Origin: SZUA-378 sp036652815
Lineage (GTDB): Bacteria; Bacillota; Clostridia; Lachnospirales; Lachnospiraceae
NCBI GenBank assembly: GCA_036652815.1
Contig: JAVVVE010000007.1
Location: forward strand, 1-64,000
Direction of reading: 5' to 3'
DNA: 64,000 nt
Under the pieces are notes generated by a model that was given only the letters and a program-made list of their open reading frames with translations, did no database searches and was not told the origin of the DNA. A program made the position numbers and the translations under genes. Positions 54,701 to 62,023 of this stretch are shown here, piece after piece (position 1 is the first letter of the stretch; every line of letters begins with the position of its first letter).

Positions 54701-54898
54701 ATCTTTAATTACACGTGTTAAAACGTGTCCAATATGCGGTTTCCCATTGGCGGTCGGAGGTCCATCATAGAAGGTATAGGTCTCCCCCTGCTTACGATTA
54801 TCCATACTTTTCTCGAAGATGTGATTCTCTCTCCAGAATACTTCTGTTTCTTTCTCTCTGTCTACAAAATTTAGATTGGTGTCTACTTTCTCATACAT
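51755..54898 (-). CDS. ileS: Isoleucyl-tRNA synthetase
   Basis: Class I aminoacyl-tRNA synthetase of 1047 residues. HIGH motif in GKPHIGHVLTRVIKD (about 55-58), editing domain (CP1) with TTPWTLPSNVALCV, KMSKS in QKMSKSKGNAVDP, and the tRNA-binding C-terminal part. The size and sequence fit the longer type 2 form found in eukaryotic cytoplasm and some bacteria; this form is often mupirocin-tolerant, though that is not shown here. Expression is controlled by a T-box-type leader. GGAGG lies after the leader terminator, 11 bases before the ATG. Confidence 0.96.
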   Translation of the reverse strand: MYEKVDTNLNFVDREKETEVFWRENHIFEKSMDNRKQGETYTFYDGPPTANGKPHIGHVLTRVIKDMIPRYRTMKGYMVPRKAGWDTHGLPVELEVEKLLGLDGKEQIEEYGLDPFITKCKESVWKYKGMWEDFSNTVGFWADMDHPYVTYHDDYIESEWWALKEIWNKNLLYKGFKIVPYCPRCGTPLSSHEVAQGYKDIKERSAVARFKVKGEDAYILAWTTTPWTLPSNVALCVNPDETYVKVKTADGYTYYLAEALAETVLGGEQPTAPYQVLETYTGRDLEYKEYEPLFDCAVALCEKQHKKAYYVTCDTYVTLTDGTGVVHIAPAFGEDDANVGRIYDLPFVQLVDSKGNMTEETPFAGLFCKKADPEVLKSLEASGLLFSAPKFEHSYPHCWRCDTPLIYYARESWFIKMTEVKDDLIRNNNTINWIPESIGKGRFGDWLENIQDWSISRNRYWGTPLNVWECECGHMHSIGSREELAQMSGNEAAKTVELHRPYIDEITITCPKCGKQMKRVPEVIDCWFDSGAMPFAQHHYPFENKELFEQQFPAQFISEAVDQTRGWFYSLLAESTLLFNKAPYENVIVLGHVQDENGQKMSKSKGNAVDPFDALDTYGADAIRWYFYVNSAPWLPNRFHGKAVQEGQRKFMGTLWNTYAFFVLYANIDGFDATQYTLDYTGLPVMDKWLLSKMNTLISEVDKDLENYKIPEAARALQDFVDEMSNWYVRRGRERFWAKGMEQDKINAYMTLYTALVTVSKVAAPMIPFMAEEIYRNLVGSIDGTAPESVHLCDFPTADPTMVDTQLEEDMEDVLEAVVMGRACRNTANIKNRQPIGTMFIKADYTLSEFYQDIIEEELNVKQVVFTDDIRDFTTYTFKPQLRTVGPKYGKQLAGIQKMLASLDGNAAMDELKDAGQLVFQVADTTVSLAQEDLLIEMHQKEGYVSEENNGVTVVLDTNLTEELLEEGFVYEVISKIQTMRKEAGFEVTDHITVYLQNNDKVADIVRRNEAVIAPKLLADSILIGEMDGFSKEWNVNGETVLIGVAK

Positions 54899-55021
54899 GC
54901 TTTTTCATCCTCCATAAAAAAAAGCCCTGTCCTTATGTAAAAGGACAAGACAATAATCTCGCAATACCACCTATTACAACATGCTGTGCCTTTGTATCTA
55001 TATTTATCTAAAATTCAGAAT
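54899..55021 (-). ncRNA. Short T-box-type leader with terminator, ileS
   Basis: Minus-strand leader of about 125 bases. T-box-like sequence AGGTGGTATTGCGAG at 54972-54958 includes TGGT (54969-54966), able to pair with the ACCA end expected for tRNA-Ile. A terminator follows: GTCTTGTCCTT / AAGGACAGGGC (plus-strand arms 54941-54951 and 54924-54934), then eight U. A canonical Stem I with specifier loop is not recognisable in the about 45 bases between the start point and the T-box. A compact hairpin can be drawn there: GUAUU (55023-55019) with GAUAC (54998-54994), AUUU with AAAU, and an internal loop whose 3' side is AUA. Confidence 0.75.
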
Positions 55022-55027
55022 ACTTTC

Positions 55028-55057
55028 ATTATAGAGTGTGTTTTCGCTGTTTGTCAA
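55028..55057 (-). promoter_or_regulatory. Sigma-A promoter of ileS leader
   Basis: Minus strand: -35 TTGACA (55052-55057), 18-base spacer, -10 TATAAT (55028-55033). Both hexamers are consensus; start point near 55021-55023. Between this and the next promoter (55058-55127) I see only AT-rich sequence. Confidence 0.8.
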
Positions 55058-55127
55058 GATTTTTTCCATGATTTTCGCTGTTTTTCACCGTACTATAAAC
55101 TTTTACTTATAAATTACTCATTTTGGA

Positions 55128-55156
55128 TTGATTTCTTTTGGCATGTACCGTATTAT
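55128..55156 (+). promoter_or_regulatory. Sigma-A promoter of MFS transporter-pncB
   Basis: -35 TTGATT (55128-55133), 17-base spacer, -10 TATTAT (55151-55156), 57 bases before the transporter start. Confidence 0.6.
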
Positions 55157-55212
55157 AAGCCTAGCAGATATCTAATCAAGATAGGATTTTTCTGATTGAA
55201 AAAAGGAGCCGT

Positions 55213-56472
55213 ATGAAAAGCACACACTTAACGAAAGTAGAGAAAAGCTGGATTATGTATGATGTTGCAAACTCAGCCTTTGGCATGATCATTACCGCAA
55301 CCATACCGATTTATTTTAGAAGTTTGACTGCGGCGGCCGGTATCGCCGAGCATCACGCTTCCTCCTTGTGGGGTGCTTCCACCTCCATTGCAATTCTGCT
55401 ATTAGCTCTATTAGCCCCCATCCTAAGTGGGTTTGCCGATTATCGCGATATGAAGAAAAAGATCTTTGCCTGTTTCTTTGCTCTGGCGATTGGTGGTGCG
55501 GTTGCTTTTACGATTGCCCCCAACTGGCTTACTTTCTTAGTCTTCTTTATCGTTGCCCGATTAGGTTACAGTGCCTGCAGCATCTTCTATGATGCTATGC
55601 TGATTGATGTAACCACCGATGAACGCATGGATACCGTCTCTACTTCCGGCTATGCCTGGGGATACATCGGCAGCTGCATTCCTTTTATCTTAGGCATCCT
55701 TCTGATTTTAACAACTCCATTTGGTCTGGATACCATCACTGCCACCCGCCTTTCCTTTGTGATTACGATTGTCTGGTGGATCGTCATGTCTCTTCCTCTC
55801 TTTAAGAATGTAAAACAACAGTATTACTTAGAGCCCCGTAAAGATATGATCCGACATAATTTTCGCCGCCTCGGCTTAACTTTCCTTAAAATAAAACGTG
55901 ATAAAAAATTACTCTATTTTATGCTTGGGTATTTCTTCTATATAGACGGTGTCTACACGATTATCAGTATGGCAACCACCTATGGCAGTGAAGTAGGTAT
56001 TAACAGTACTTCTATGGTATTGGCACTGCTCTTGACACAATTTGTTGCATTTCCTTGTTCTATTCTAACCGGTAGACTTGCCAAACGTTTTGGGTGCATC
56101 CGACTCATTAAAGTCTTTATCTGCATGTATGGCTGCATCTGTATCTTTGGTTATGGTCTGGACACCGCGTTGGAATTTTGGATTCTGGCTGTATCCGTTG
56201 GTATGTGTCAGGGTGGCATCCAAGCCCTTTCGCGTTCTCAATTTGGCAGGCTCGTTCCTAAAAAAGAATCCAGTGAATACTTTGGATTCTTTGATATCTT
56301 TGGTAAATTTGCAGACTTTTTTGGTCCGCTTATTTTAGCAGTTTGTGCCTTTTTTCTCCATAGTTCCAAATATGGTGTATTAGCTCTTATCGTCTTATTT
56401 ATAATTGGATATATCTTTATTTGTAAATCAGAGAAATCAGACACACATTTTATCGATAGAGAGGAAGCATGA
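55213..56472 (+). CDS. MFS transporter, UMF1/Atg22-like family
   Basis: Integral membrane protein of 419 residues with about 12 predicted membrane segments. Features of the UMF1 group: SWIMYDVANSAFGMIITATIPIYF at the N-terminus, GFADYRDMKKKIF, TSGYAWGYIGSCIPF, and MCQGGIQALSRSQFGRLVPKKESSEYFGFFDIFGKFADFFGPL. Substrate unknown; related proteins in yeast export amino acids from the vacuole. AAGGAG before the ATG. The next gene, pncB, starts one base after the stop, so import of a nicotinate-related compound is possible but unproved. Confidence 0.9.
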   Translation: MKSTHLTKVEKSWIMYDVANSAFGMIITATIPIYFRSLTAAAGIAEHHASSLWGASTSIAILLLALLAPILSGFADYRDMKKKIFACFFALAIGGAVAFTIAPNWLTFLVFFIVARLGYSACSIFYDAMLIDVTTDERMDTVSTSGYAWGYIGSCIPFILGILLILTTPFGLDTITATRLSFVITIVWWIVMSLPLFKNVKQQYYLEPRKDMIRHNFRRLGLTFLKIKRDKKLLYFMLGYFFYIDGVYTIISMATTYGSEVGINSTSMVLALLLTQFVAFPCSILTGRLAKRFGCIRLIKVFICMYGCICIFGYGLDTALEFWILAVSVGMCQGGIQALSRSQFGRLVPKKESSEYFGFFDIFGKFADFFGPLILAVCAFFLHSSKYGVLALIVLFIIGYIFICKSEKSDTHFIDREEA

Positions 56473-56473
56473 A

Positions 56474-57940
56474 ATGGACAGACAAAATTTAACTTTATTA
56501 ACAGATCTTTACGAATTAACCATGATGCAGGGATATTACAAGAACAAATCCCTCAATGACACCGTGATCTTTGATGTCTTTTATCGCACCAATCCACTGG
56601 AAAGCGGGTATGCCATTACAGCAGGACTGGAACAAGTGATCCAATATGTCAAAGAGTTGCATTTTTATCCGGAGGATATCTCCTACCTGGCGAGTCTTGG
56701 TATCTTTGATCGGGATTTTTTGGATTATCTCAAAGACTTTAAGTTCTCAGGCAGTATCTATGCGATTCCGGAAGGAACCATTATTTTCCCGAGAGAGCCA
56801 CTGGTCAAAGTCATTGCTCCTATTATGGAAGCACAATTATTAGAGACTGCGATTTTAAATATCATCAATCATCAGGCTCTTATCGCTACCAAAACATCAC
56901 GCATCTGTTATGCAGCACGCGGTGACGGTATCATGGAATTCGGTTTGCGCCGTGCACAAGGTCCGGATGCAGGGACTTATGGTGCGAGAGCCGCTATGAT
57001 CGCCGGCTGCATCGGCACATCCAATGTGTTATGTGGACAATTGTTCGATGTCCCTGTCAAAGGAACCCACGCACATAGTTGGATCATGAGTTTTCCTGAT
57101 GAATATACCGCTTTTAAAAAATATGCAGACCTATATCCATCTGCCTGCTTATTATTAGTCGATACCTATGATTCTCTCAAGTCCGGTGTCCCTAATGCGA
57201 TCAGGGTCTTTACCGAGATGCGGGAAGCCGGTGTTCCGCTAACCTATTATGGTATCCGTTTGGACAGTGGTGATTTAGCATATCTCTCCAAACAGGCACG
57301 GAAAATGTTAGATCATGCAGGATTTCCGGATGCTGTCATCTCTGCCTCCAATGATTTAGATGAATACCTAATCGATAGCCTAAAGGTACAAGGTGCCAAG
57401 ATTACTTCCTGGGGTGTCGGCACCAGCCTGATTACTTCCAAGGACTGGTCCGCTTTTGGTGGCGTCTATAAACTAGCGGCTGTCATGAATAAAGACGGTG
57501 TTTTCATTCCAAAGATCAAACTATCCGAGAACACAGAGAAGATTACCAATCCCGGTAATAAAAAGATTTATCGTATCTATGAAAAAGATTCTCATAAGAT
57601 CAAAGCCGACCTCATCTGCTTAGAAGAAGAACACTTTGATGAAAATGAACCCTTAATGCTGTTTGATCCCGCAGAGCCTTGGAAAAAAACCAAATTAAAT
57701 GCAGGGACTTATACCTTACGGGAAATTATGATTCCGGTATTTATAGATGGTGATTGTGTCTATGAATCCCCTAAAGTAATGGAAATACGTGATTATTGCC
57801 AGAGCGAGCTGAATACTCTGTGGGATGAGACAAGACGTCTTATCAATCCACATAATATCTATGTGGATTTGTCTAAGAAGTTATATGATATTAAGAGCGA
57901 GCTATTAGATAGGTTAGGACAGGAACAGGCTGAGCTGTAA
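56474..57940 (+). CDS. pncB: Nicotinate phosphoribosyltransferase
   Basis: Salvages nicotinate to nicotinate mononucleotide for NAD synthesis. Seen: LLTDLYELTMMQGYY, FDVFYRTNPLESGYAITAGLEQ, EFGLRRAQGPDAG (active-site region), GTHAHSWIMSF, and RLDSGDLAYLS. 488 residues from ATG 56474, which directly follows the transporter stop (TGAAATG) with GAGAGG upstream; the frame is open earlier inside the transporter gene. Eight bases separate its stop from the convergent methyltransferase gene. Confidence 0.95.
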   Translation: MDRQNLTLLTDLYELTMMQGYYKNKSLNDTVIFDVFYRTNPLESGYAITAGLEQVIQYVKELHFYPEDISYLASLGIFDRDFLDYLKDFKFSGSIYAIPEGTIIFPREPLVKVIAPIMEAQLLETAILNIINHQALIATKTSRICYAARGDGIMEFGLRRAQGPDAGTYGARAAMIAGCIGTSNVLCGQLFDVPVKGTHAHSWIMSFPDEYTAFKKYADLYPSACLLLVDTYDSLKSGVPNAIRVFTEMREAGVPLTYYGIRLDSGDLAYLSKQARKMLDHAGFPDAVISASNDLDEYLIDSLKVQGAKITSWGVGTSLITSKDWSAFGGVYKLAAVMNKDGVFIPKIKLSENTEKITNPGNKKIYRIYEKDSHKIKADLICLEEEHFDENEPLMLFDPAEPWKKTKLNAGTYTLREIMIPVFIDGDCVYESPKVMEIRDYCQSELNTLWDETRRLINPHNIYVDLSKKLYDIKSELLDRLGQEQAEL

Positions 57941-57948
57941 TCAAGATC

Positions 57949-59475
57949 CTATTTTAAGATTATGAGGTGGGTATTCTCCCGCCTCATGATCTCAAATTGT
58001 TTGATGATCGTATAGCCTTTCGCCGGTGCGAGTTCTTTTACCAACTCTTTGTTATGTGTATACATGATAATCGTACCATCTTTTTGCAAGTGCGTTTTAG
58101 CTCGATCAAAAAAATGGATATAAAGCTCGTGAATCTCCTCTTCTGTCTTATGCCCCATAGCAAACGGCATATTAGTAAATATCTCATCAAATAAATACTC
58201 ATGTGTAAAATCAAAAAAATCTTTATGGACAAAATGAATAATCTGTCCTGCTGCCTCTGTATTTAGCTTTGCTTTGGTAATGGCCTCTTCTAAAACATCA
58301 ATGCCATAGGCTGTATTTCCCTTCACCACTTTCTGACGCTCTATCAGCATCGTCCCCACCCCGCAAAATGGATCCAGTACTTGTGCATCTTCTTTCATAT
58401 AACTCTTGGCGAGTTCCACTAACAACGCTGCATTGACCGGCTTAATACTGGCGGAGATGGATGCTTGTCTGTAGGTAAAGCGTTCATCCGGTATGGTATA
58501 TAGCTTAAGCAGTACATTATATGTATCTTGATCCTGAAGCTTATTTTCAATCAGCCGAATCTCGATTTCATAATTAGAAGGACTGTTAATCAGTTGTCGA
58601 TGGGTTAATCTCTCAATATCTGCTGTCAATTTCTTTACAAAGATACTTTTCTTATCCAATGCCTGTTTACTCTTCACTTCTACACGGAAATAAAAAGGAA
58701 AGGTTCCATCATGTCTGGATTGCAAAAAAGAAAGCAACGTTGAATGTACAATCGTCTGTGCAGCACGTCCGGCGTCCAGTTCACAAGAGTACATCCCCGG
58801 CACAGCAAATAGTAATTCCTGATAGGTACGAATAGGTAACAGTTTCTCTATCTGATTCGTCTGTACCTTAATACCGGCATTAAAAAGTTGTGTCTTAGCT
58901 CCCTGAATCTGTTTTTCCGTCGCTTCACTCTGTAAGCGATTCGTTAGCAGGATTACCTCTGCCGGTAACCGATACCCTGTAAAACGATGTTTTTTCAGTC
59001 CTTCCATCGTCACGATCAATTCCGATAAAATACGCATCTCTTCCGTAGCATGTTTCTTATTATCCTCTGTAATCTCCGTCGTTAACAGTTGCTGCTGTCT
59101 GTCTTTTAGCCTTGACAGGTAATCTCTATAATCAAATGCTTTGATTGCACTTAGATAAGCACTTTTAATAAACATTTGAGGTTCTTTTTCATACGCGGAA
59201 AAGATAGGTTCCAGAAATTGTTCCATGCCCATATCACCCATGACCAAGACTGCATTCTTTCTTGTTTTTGCATCTTCTGCGTGAAGCAGTGCCAATAATA
59301 GGGGTTCTTTTCCTGCTATCAAAGAAGCGAATTGAGCAGTCTGCACACTGCCTTTGATCTCCTGACGCAGTTTACTTAGATTCTGCCTTAATGCAATCGC
59401 ATCTTCCGCAGTAAGCTCTGTTAGGTTCGTTATCTGTGTCTCTATCTCTTGCCATAATTCGGCTATCGTGTCCAT
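57949..59475 (-). CDS. SAM-dependent RNA methyltransferase-like protein with HEAT-like N-terminus
   Basis: 508 residues. N-terminal helical repeats resembling HEAT repeats (about 60-160: KTRKNAVLVMGDMGMEQFLEPIFSAYE), a middle domain with THUMP-like features (about 185-330), and a C-terminal Rossmann methyltransferase with LDPFCGVGTMLIER (368-380) and a motif IV NMPF (435-438) in place of NPPY. It resembles Trm14/TrmN- and RlmL-type guanosine N2-methyltransferases, but the target is unknown. Follows ltaE by 32 bases on the same strand. A hairpin-forming sequence lies within its last codons. Confidence 0.8.
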   Translation of the reverse strand: MDTIAELWQEIETQITNLTELTAEDAIALRQNLSKLRQEIKGSVQTAQFASLIAGKEPLLLALLHAEDAKTRKNAVLVMGDMGMEQFLEPIFSAYEKEPQMFIKSAYLSAIKAFDYRDYLSRLKDRQQQLLTTEITEDNKKHATEEMRILSELIVTMEGLKKHRFTGYRLPAEVILLTNRLQSEATEKQIQGAKTQLFNAGIKVQTNQIEKLLPIRTYQELLFAVPGMYSCELDAGRAAQTIVHSTLLSFLQSRHDGTFPFYFRVEVKSKQALDKKSIFVKKLTADIERLTHRQLINSPSNYEIEIRLIENKLQDQDTYNVLLKLYTIPDERFTYRQASISASIKPVNAALLVELAKSYMKEDAQVLDPFCGVGTMLIERQKVVKGNTAYGIDVLEEAITKAKLNTEAAGQIIHFVHKDFFDFTHEYLFDEIFTNMPFAMGHKTEEEIHELYIHFFDRAKTHLQKDGTIIMYTHNKELVKELAPAKGYTIIKQFEIMRRENTHLIILK

Positions 59476-59507
59476 ATTCGTTCCTCATATTTTCCTTACT
59501 TCTTCAA

Positions 59508-60548
59508 TTAGTAATTAGCATCTACCAGCATTTTCTTAAAATCATCGATAAAGTGCAAAACATCTTCCTGTTTCATGGCCCATGAAGTGCAAAGTCTGAT
59601 ACAGGTGTGTCGTTCATCCGGTCTGTTCCACACCGAAGTGATATAATGCTGATCCAACAGGCTAACCAGTTCATTAGGAAGGATGGGAAATAGCTGATTG
59701 GTTGGGGAATCTGAAGCGCAGGAAAATCCCGCCTCCATAAATGCCTGCCTTAATAAATCAGCAAGATGATTGCTGTGACGTCCCAGTTGTAAATATAAAT
59801 CATCTCTGAATAATTCTTCAAACTGCATCCCCAATAGCCAGCCTTTTGCCATAATCGCACCATGCTGTTTCATATTAAAGCGCATATCCTGCATCAATGC
59901 CTGATTCACAATAACCAGTGCCTCTCCAAACAATGCCCCTACTTTGGTTCCTCCTATATAGAATGCATCTGTTAAGTGAGGCAAATCAGCCAGTGTCAGA
60001 TGTGTGGATTCTACCGCCAGTGCCATCGATAATCTCGCACCATCCAGATAAAATAATAGGTGACGCTCTTGACAATATTGGTGTAACACTTCTAATTCTT
60101 GTTTGCTATACACCGTGCCGATCTCTGTTGGATTAGATACATAGACCATGGCAGGCATCACCCAATGTTCATCTTCATGTTTGTCCAAGATAGGTTGGAT
60201 CAATGCACAGGTCAATTTGCCATCTGTCGTCGGAATCGCCAATACTTTATGTCCTGTTGCTTCAATGGCACCGGTTTCATGGATATTAATATGTGCTGTG
60301 TCTGCTGCAATCACTGCCTGATACGGACGTAACACATGGGAGATCATCGTCAGGTTCGTAATCGTTCCACCCGGTAAGAAATGGATCTCCACCGCCTCAT
60401 TGCGTATCTGTTTTTTTATGTATTGCATCGCACGCTCACAATGCACATCCAAGCCATATCCGTTATTCTGTTCCATCCCGACCTTGCACAAAGCCTCTAA
60501 GATGCGAGGATGTGCCGTTTCGCTATAATCATTGTTAAAACTATACAT
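59508..60548 (-). CDS. ltaE: Low-specificity L-threonine aldolase
   Basis: PLP enzyme that splits threonine or allo-threonine into glycine and acetaldehyde. Beta-eliminating lyase fold: SFNNDYSETAHPRILEAL at the start, FLPGGTITNLTMI, CSHINIHETGA-like region (AADTAHINIHETGAIE), FYLDGARLSMAL with the PLP Asp169, and Lys202 in YIGGTKVGALFGEA. Length 346. GAGGAAG before the ATG at 60548. The leader contains a hexanucleotide repeat (TATCTG units at about 60570-60592). Confidence 0.93.
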   Translation of the reverse strand: MYSFNNDYSETAHPRILEALCKVGMEQNNGYGLDVHCERAMQYIKKQIRNEAVEIHFLPGGTITNLTMISHVLRPYQAVIAADTAHINIHETGAIEATGHKVLAIPTTDGKLTCALIQPILDKHEDEHWVMPAMVYVSNPTEIGTVYSKQELEVLHQYCQERHLLFYLDGARLSMALAVESTHLTLADLPHLTDAFYIGGTKVGALFGEALVIVNQALMQDMRFNMKQHGAIMAKGWLLGMQFEELFRDDLYLQLGRHSNHLADLLRQAFMEAGFSCASDSPTNQLFPILPNELVSLLDQHYITSVWNRPDERHTCIRLCTSWAMKQEDVLHFIDDFKKMLVDANY

Positions 60549-60640
60549 GCTTCTTCCTCTTTTCTATTTGTATCTGTATCTGTATCTGTATTCTCAAGCT
60601 AACTCTATTTATTATACAGCACATATGCCAAATAGTATAT

Positions 60641-60690
60641 TAAAAAAAGACCGGATATGCTTTGATTTCGTTGTGCATCCGGTCTTTTAC
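60641..60690 (-). terminator. Intrinsic terminator of spoVT
   Basis: Minus strand: stem AAAAGACCGGAT / ATCCGGTCTTTT with a loop of about 20 bases, then a T-rich run. It lies directly after the spoVT stop. Confidence 0.9.
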
Positions 60691-60693
60691 ATT

Positions 60694-61239
60694 TTACTGC
60701 TCCATCTGTCTGCCCAAGAATCCTGCCGCCGACAAAACCAGTTTAAGCTCTACCTCACTCATTTTTTCTTTGGGATCTGTTTCAATGAGCACCACCGCTC
60801 CGATCATATCTCCCTCTGCAATAATGGGTGCAATGGCTTCGATAGTATACTCATCTGTAGGGTCATCTGTTATCATAATAAAATCTTTGTCCCCTCTGCG
60901 TGCCATGACCGATTCCCGTTTGCCAAGTTTATCCTCCAGTTCTTTACTGATAGATTTACCAAGAATATTCTTATATCCTCCCGCTGTCGCAATAAATTGG
61001 TCTCTGTCTGCAATAAGCGCCGTATGACCAGACACCTGTGCAAGACTCTCTGCATACTGTTTCGCAAAGGTACCCATCTCGCCTATCGGAGAGTATTTCT
61101 TTAAAATAATCTCACCCTCTCTATCTGTAAATATTTCCAATGGATCAGATTCTCTGATTCGTAGCGTTCTTCTAATCTCTTTTGGAATAACAATTCTTCC
61201 CAAATCATCTATTCTTCTTACAATTCCTGTTGCTTTCAT
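60694..61239 (-). CDS. spoVT: Stage V sporulation protein T (SpoVT)
   Basis: Forespore transcription factor that modifies sigma-G-dependent gene expression. N-terminal AbrB swapped-hairpin DNA-binding domain (MKATGIVRRIDDLGRIVIPKEIRRTLRIRE, residues 1-50) and a C-terminal GAF-like domain (about 56-178). Length 181 matches SpoVT rather than the short AbrB or Abh. GGAGGA precedes the ATG. A possible forespore promoter lies upstream and a terminator follows, so it is monocistronic. In many Firmicutes spoVT lies close to mfd, as it does here (about 1.8 kb away). Confidence 0.95.
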   Translation of the reverse strand: MKATGIVRRIDDLGRIVIPKEIRRTLRIRESDPLEIFTDREGEIILKKYSPIGEMGTFAKQYAESLAQVSGHTALIADRDQFIATAGGYKNILGKSISKELEDKLGKRESVMARRGDKDFIMITDDPTDEYTIEAIAPIIAEGDMIGAVVLIETDPKEKMSEVELKLVLSAAGFLGRQMEQ

Positions 61240-61280
61240 AATATTATTCCTCCATTTACTTTGCTATCCGTTTCTGAAAA

Positions 61281-61309
61281 TAGTATCTGTAAAATATAGG
61301 AATTTATAC
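61281..61309 (-). promoter_or_regulatory. Candidate sigma-G/F-like promoter of spoVT
   Basis: Minus strand: GTATA (61305-61309), 17-base spacer, GATACTA (61281-61287), similar to the forespore consensus CATACTA. About 40 bases before the spoVT start. The match is partial. Confidence 0.4.
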
Positions 61310-61338
61310 TCTTAATTGGAATTGTAATTGAGTTTTAC

Positions 61339-61650
61339 TTATAGTTTATTTTCATAATCTTCCAACTCGTGGAACACACCCATAATATACACTCTGTTTT
61401 CTTCTACTTTAAAAATCAAAAGGTAATTCATATCAGGCACTACCGCTTCCTTATATCCCTTGTGTACAAGATATTGATCTTTACATATCGGAAACTGATT
61501 TGGGTTATCTTCCAAGCGGTTATAAATTTCATTGATGCCATCTAATAAATGTGTAGCTGCCTGCTCGTTTTTTATCCGATAAAGTAAATGGAATATAATT
61601 CTGTCTAGTAATTCCTCAGCTTCCTCTGTTATAATCAATTTATATACCAT
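61339..61650 (-). CDS. RelE/ParE-family toxin
   Basis: 103 residues with the ParE-type pattern: YKLIITEEAEELLDRIIFHLLYRI, a helical hairpin with ATHLLDGINEIYNRLEDNPNQFP, and the beta-sheet end VPDMNYLLIFKVEENRVYIMGVFHELEDYENKL. ParE toxins poison gyrase, RelE toxins cut mRNA at the ribosome; which applies here is not clear. It overlaps the preceding antitoxin gene by 11 bases and has GAGGA upstream. Confidence 0.85.
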   Translation of the reverse strand: MVYKLIITEEAEELLDRIIFHLLYRIKNEQAATHLLDGINEIYNRLEDNPNQFPICKDQYLVHKGYKEAVVPDMNYLLIFKVEENRVYIMGVFHELEDYENKL

Positions 61651-61900
61651 ATTTTGTCCTCATTGATATAAGTGAAGATTTTGCATTTTTTACTTTTTCC
61701 TCTTTGATCTGCTTTTCTGATATCTCCAGTTCCCGATAAATATTTATCTGTCTCATTGTTTTCTCATAAATATCTATGCTCATTATAACCATATCTCCAT
61801 ATCCGTTTTTTGTAATATAAATGGGTTCCTCCGACTTGTGGCATAAATCCGAAATTTCCGTTGTATTTTTCAAGTCTTTAATTGGAATAATCTGTAGCAT
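61640..61900 (-). CDS. Antitoxin of the ParE-type pair (Phd/YefM-like)
   Basis: About 86 residues. N-terminal Phd/YefM-like DNA-binding fold (MLQIIPIKDLKNTTEISDLCHKSEEPIYITKNGYGDMVIMSIDIYEK) and a helical toxin-binding tail (INIYRELEISEKQIKEEKVKNAKSSLIS). Start ATG 61900 has AGGAGG nine bases upstream; a GTG three codons earlier is less likely. Gene order antitoxin then toxin with overlap is usual for type II systems. The operator covering its promoter indicates autorepression. Confidence 0.85.
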   Translation of the reverse strand: MLQIIPIKDLKNTTEISDLCHKSEEPIYITKNGYGDMVIMSIDIYEKTMRQINIYRELEISEKQIKEEKVKNAKSSLISMRTKYGI

Positions 61901-61922
61901 AGCATACACCTCCTTTCATTGT

Positions 61923-61962
61923 ATTATGGGATAATTATACCATAATTATCCCATAATCTCAA
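61923..61962 (-). promoter_or_regulatory. Toxin-antitoxin promoter inside a perfect 16-bp inverted repeat
   Basis: ATTATGGGATAATTAT (61923-61938), three bases, ATAATTATCCCATAAT (61942-61957): a perfect inverted repeat. On the minus strand -35 TTGAGA (61957-61962), 17-base spacer, -10 TATAAT (61934-61939), so the -10 lies at the palindrome centre. This fits tight autorepression by the antitoxin or the complex. Confidence 0.85.
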
Positions 61963-62023
61963 GTTTGCATTCTGTTTTTTATATTTTATCTTCCCAATAA
62001 CCTTCTAAGCCATGCCTTACCCA

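Noticed and set aside
57960..57990. Hairpin ATGAGGTGGG / CCCGCCTCAT at the pncB-methyltransferase junction
   Set aside because: It is the coding sequence for the last residues of the methyltransferase and has no T run in either direction; probably not a functional terminator.
60569..60593. Hexanucleotide repeat TATCTG in the ltaE leader
   Set aside because: Only about three and a half units; too short to claim slippage control.
60532..61104. 190-codon plus-strand open frame over the spoVT region
   Set aside because: Crosses a terminator and runs antisense to spoVT; Cys/His/Phe-rich composition typical of a shadow frame.
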